A stretch of DNA of 64,000 nucleotides from Lithospermum erythrorhizon. Taxonomy: Eukaryota; Streptophyta; Magnoliopsida; Boraginales; Boraginaceae. The first letter of the stretch is position 1. Each line of letters opens with the position of its first letter. The translations under genes and the position numbers were made by a program. This document shows, piece after piece, positions 59,960 to 64,000 of this stretch. Below the pieces are notes generated by a model. That model had not been told where the DNA came from. It did no database searches and saw only the letters and a program-made list of their open reading frames with translations. The stretch is taken from positions 434,001 through 498,000 of the forward strand of contig JADFUC010000776.1 in assembly GCA_019722365.1 (NCBI GenBank), written 5' to 3'.

Positions 59960-62900
59960 AAAGTAGTATGGTGCGCTTAATTATTGTGCAAAAACAATTT
60001 AAAATGGGGGAAAAAAAATGGCAGGCTATCCTTTTTTTTGTTTTTTTTATTCTTAATGGGATACGCTTTGAGGGTGTTAAAATCGATTCTTTCAGGATAA
60101 GTTTTTGATCCGATTAAAAGGATGTCGGAATTGTGATAAAGGTCAGTCATAACGTATTGAAATGATCCATCTTGTGGCACAATTGATCATAACTGGCATG
60201 GCGTAGTTATTAACTGATAATGACTTATCACAAGGTCTAAACACAGTCTTAAGTTTGGTAGAACCACTTGGAACCGTGGAGCAGATTGAGCGCTACTTTC
60301 TTGGAGGCACCTTAATTCTATATGAGGACAATTTTATTTACAAAAAATTCCATTGTAATTTTCAATTCTTGTGTAATTTTCAATTCTTGCCATAAATGCT
60401 TGCTTTTAATTTGACCGTTATCAATATATATTTCAAGGATAATAATGTTGTCAAAGCAGTTGATTTTTTTTTTCAAGCCTATAATATATATGATGTATAT
60501 ATTTACTTAATTTCCTTTACCGACAAATGAAATTAGAAAGATTACTCGAAATGTAATTTAAAATATATGGATTGTTTATCGTTTGGCATCCCGATTTGAG
60601 AATAATGTGAAAAATTGTAGGTTTGGCATCACAATTTGAGAATGTGAAAATTGGAGCCACCAGCTGAAAATGCAAAAGGCTTCGAAAGGAACTCAACACA
60701 TGCATGCTTGCTTTATTATTTATCTTGGGGGCCAATATCTAACTTTTAGGGGTGTTTTTCTTCCTAACTCGTTTACATTTAAACCAGTCTTATATGTTTA
60801 TTTGTTGTCTATTTATTTCACTTTATTTCTCTTCATAATCAAGATATTATTGAATTGCAAAGTTAATAATAACATCCCGATGACCTAGTTATTACTTCAT
60901 TTTTATGTAAATGACATACTTGATTGTATAGAATAAAAATATATGTACAAGGATGAGTGATACTACTACTACAATTTGCAACTCAAATATAATGTTCTGG
61001 CAGAATTTCGCAAACAAGTGGAGAGAGGCCACTGCTTCAAGACCCACTTGTGGCCGGACGGAAGCACTTAGCCAAAACCTATGGGGTAAAATCAACATAG
61101 GAACATTGTTTTACATTAAACACCTAAACAATTGAAGGAACTGAGGTGACATAATCTTCGAAAAAGATTTAATTTTATTAAGCATTTTTTTTTTAAAATT
61201 TATGGTTATTCTTTTAATTATTAAAGGAGGCATTATGTTGCCCACGTGGATTTGTTGTTGCTTGTGATTCGCTGTTATAATGATAAAAAGAATTAAAGGT
61301 GTGATACCGGTAGATTTTACCAAAATGAAAATCCCAAATTTTGTTCCTTTGGGTTCCAAATTTGTGAGTCAAATAAAATGCACTAACGTGAGATGAATTT
61401 GAATCGTAGAAAGCTTTTAATGTAAAAATAAAAAGTAACATATCACAATTGGGATGGAGGGGGTAATAAAAACAAAAGTGGCCAACGACCAAATCAATTT
61501 TCATAAATTTTATACGGTTCAGGTTTTCACGAAGAAAAAAAAGTCTCCCATGGTGAGAATTAAGCAGTATTTCACAAATATCTTTTGTTTCATTACGTCA
61601 TCCTCATCGAGCTAATTGGTGAAAAATTATAATAGAGAAACAAAACTATGTAATAATTTTTCAAATTCCTTGATAATAGTTTCCTTTTAAAAGGAATTTA
61701 CCGCGTAAAGCTTTTTGATAATCGAGCCAGGAAGCATACAAATATCTTCACCAGTTGATATCTTGTGTGAAGCTAATTGGTGAAAAATTATAATGCAGGT
61801 AATTGTGATGTAAAAAATAATCTTTATGAGTTCATGATGCAAGGTTTTGTTTTTATACGGAAAGAGCCACTGGCCCATTCCGCTACGTGGTGAGAATCGA
61901 GGCAAAGGCATAAATATCTTGGCTGCGCTTCGCCATCCTCTAAAACTATGAAGTCATAATAATTAACAATATTCTGCCTATTTTAAACTTCATTATCTAA
62001 AATTTATTTATCATACTCAAACGATCAAAAAGTTATCCATTTTTATCTTTTTATGAAAGTTAATATATATTGTATGAGTGGCATTGTTATAAAATGATTG
62101 ACAAAGTATGTTGATGTATTCAATCATGCCTTTTTCTTACTATAAATTCATTAATTTCACATATAGAAATTAAATCTTTGAGATAATTACTCCCCAGAAC
62201 ATTTGTATATATTCGAGATCCAGTATTATATACAAAGATCTTTCACAAATAGTATCATAATTATATAAAAAATTAGTAAATAATCAAATGTATGCATCAA
62301 ATTTAAGCTTATGAATACTAAATTACTGAAATCTATATACTTAAAAGATAGTATGATTTTTCTTTTTAATAATAAAAGTATTAAAACTCCAACAAGCAAA
62401 ATTCAAAATTATGAATATGCTAAATTGCTACCTCCGTTTCTAAAATGTTGTTTAATTTTCTTTTCATAAAAATTATTTAAAGAACCGCCAAGATTCAAAA
62501 CTTATGAATACTCATTACTAAATCCATCTCACAAAAGTTGTTGGTTTATTTTTATTAGTCGAGTATTGCAGAGAACAATGCATGAAACTCAAAATTTATT
62601 AATACTACATATATACTATATCCATCTTTGGATGGTTGTTAAATTTTCTTTTTCAATAATTAAAATTATTTAAAATGTAATGACTAAAATGCCCTCACCG
62701 AAACTATTCGCGTGAGTCGCGCATGACCCGATTACTTGAAGGAGACTTTGTTGGAAATCAGAGTATCTTGATTTCTATAATTGTGTCCGTTCTCAGGTTT
62801 CAGACTTCTCCCCTAGGGTTTTTTTGGCCCCTTCACTCTCTCCCGCTTTGGGTTTTTTTGAGTCAAAGTTTTGACTCGGAATTCTTCATCAGGCCTTGGA

Positions 62901-64000
62901 TTCTTGAGTCAATCCATGAGGGGGACTGGGCATTCTTTCTTGGGCTCACTTGAGTCTTTGAGGGATTTAACGGAGGATTCGGGAGATTGAAAGTTCATCA
63001 TTCCGCTGCATTTGTAAATCTTTCTACGTGATAAATACGTGTATGAATTAAATTGTATATATGTTTTCGGTAATTCGTTGACCCAACCATTTTATTAGAA
63101 CTTAGGTTTGCGTTTACTATTATGAACAAGGATTCTGCGTAATTTTCAGCATTGGCATCATGAGCATGTTTAAGTTGTATAATTTCGATTACATTTATAT
63201 ATACAATTTGTTATATAAGCAATTTGATTTTCATATTATATATTCTTGACATGAAGATATATGTTATGAAAAATTAATTCATGAGATAAATATATATTCC
63301 TATACTATTTTCAAGTTCACCGTATTATTAATTTTGATGATTTGAATTTAGATTTGTGTATCTTGAAGAAAGAGTTTTTTAAAACATATTTTTGATTAAA
63401 ATATAAATATTTTTATTGGATTTGAGGAGTTTAAAATATTCTAAAAATTCCACGAGTTTTTTCTACATTTCCCGGAGGGACGGAAAGTACCTCACGAGAA
63501 ACTTTTATAATTTTATTGATTGCTTAAGTATCCCAAAACAATTTTGTAATTTTTGAAATATTTATTCTATAATTAATTCTTTGTAAATTTTTTTTACAAA
63601 CTTCCAGTTGAAAATGTTTAAGAAAATTGTGTGAAATGTGGTAAAAAATTTGAGTATTTTTGAATATATTTTTAAGGCCTTAAAATCGGTTTTTTTCCAA
63701 ATATTTGAATTAAATGGAATCTTGGAATTTTGTAGTGAAGCCTCCGGGCATCCGGTGGCCAAGGCGGAAGTTCCGGCCACGTTGGGCTGGCGATCTCTGG
63801 CTGAACCGGCCGTTGGTCGCCACCCGTATGTCGGCCAGGAACCCATTTGGCGGTGTCCGTCGCGGTCTTCATCTTTTTGTTGTTACAAAATCACAATAAA
63901 GTTTTTGAAATTATTAATTTGTTTTTGTATATTCATTATCATTTATTGCTATGATAATTGTAATTATCAATTTTAATGATAATAAGTTTAATTCAATAAT
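59960..64000. other. Intergenic, no gene identified
   Basis: AT-rich. A segment at 62690-62960 is open for 76 residues on the plus strand, rich in Phe/Leu/Ser, with no family match. A GC-rich island at 63720-63880 is open on both strands without recognisable domains. MITE-like end strings occur near 61453 (GGATGGAGGGGGTA) and 62431 (TACCTCCGTTTCTAAAATG) but were not paired. The stretch 61560-61640 shares the phrase GAGCTAATTGGTGAAAAATTATAAT with 61770-61795, a short local duplication. Confidence 0.45.

Overview
The window looks like nuclear DNA of a flowering plant, most likely a eudicot. Genes are sparse, contain introns and have GT..AG splice sites. The recognisable proteins are plant-specific: a gibberellin 2-oxidase, a ROP-interactive CRIB protein, a neprosin-domain protein and a LOB-domain protein. 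Most of the remaining sequence is AT-rich intergenic DNA and transposable elements (CACTA, Ty1/copia, Ty3/gypsy-like, Stowaway-like MITEs). I cannot name the species from sequence alone.

Layout: 1-2240 is a GC-richer block with exon-like pieces, then AT-rich DNA. 2241-4985 is a probable small non-autonomous CACTA element. 5354-13580 (minus strand) is a three-exon C20-type gibberellin 2-oxidase gene. Its second intron is about 6.6 kb because it holds a MITE and a complete but degenerate copia element, bounded by a perfect 5-bp target duplication. 14060-21926 is a 7.9-kb CACTA element with matching 12-bp ends and GACGCCAACCC-type subterminal repeats. It has an embedded piece related to a long gypsy-type LTR. 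23325-32994 is a second copia element (minus strand), split between reverse transcriptase and RNase H by a 5-kb insertion carrying a related long LTR. 34700-34940 is a third copia reverse-transcriptase scrap.

The right half is richer in host genes. 39234-40757 (plus) encodes a RIC-type CRIB protein. 47530-47795 is a fragment of a neprosin-like gene. 48163-51824 is a large inverted repeat: about 1.08-kb arms, a 1.5-kb spacer, and a MITE at the outer end of each arm. 53405-57285 (plus) is a seven-exon neprosin-domain gene with several small frame breaks. 57882-58891 (minus) is a two-exon LOB-domain gene whose zinc-finger segment is disrupted. 59000-64000 holds a promoter-like element and otherwise nothing I can identify.

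The genes do not form a pathway or cluster; they are independent plant loci separated by repeats. Several otherwise well conserved exons carry short scrambled stretches or 1-nt shifts. This may reflect real decay, but base-level assembly error is an equally plausible reading. I found no convincing undescribed biological system. The most unusual structures are the MITE-capped inverted repeat and the copia-filled gibberellin oxidase intron.
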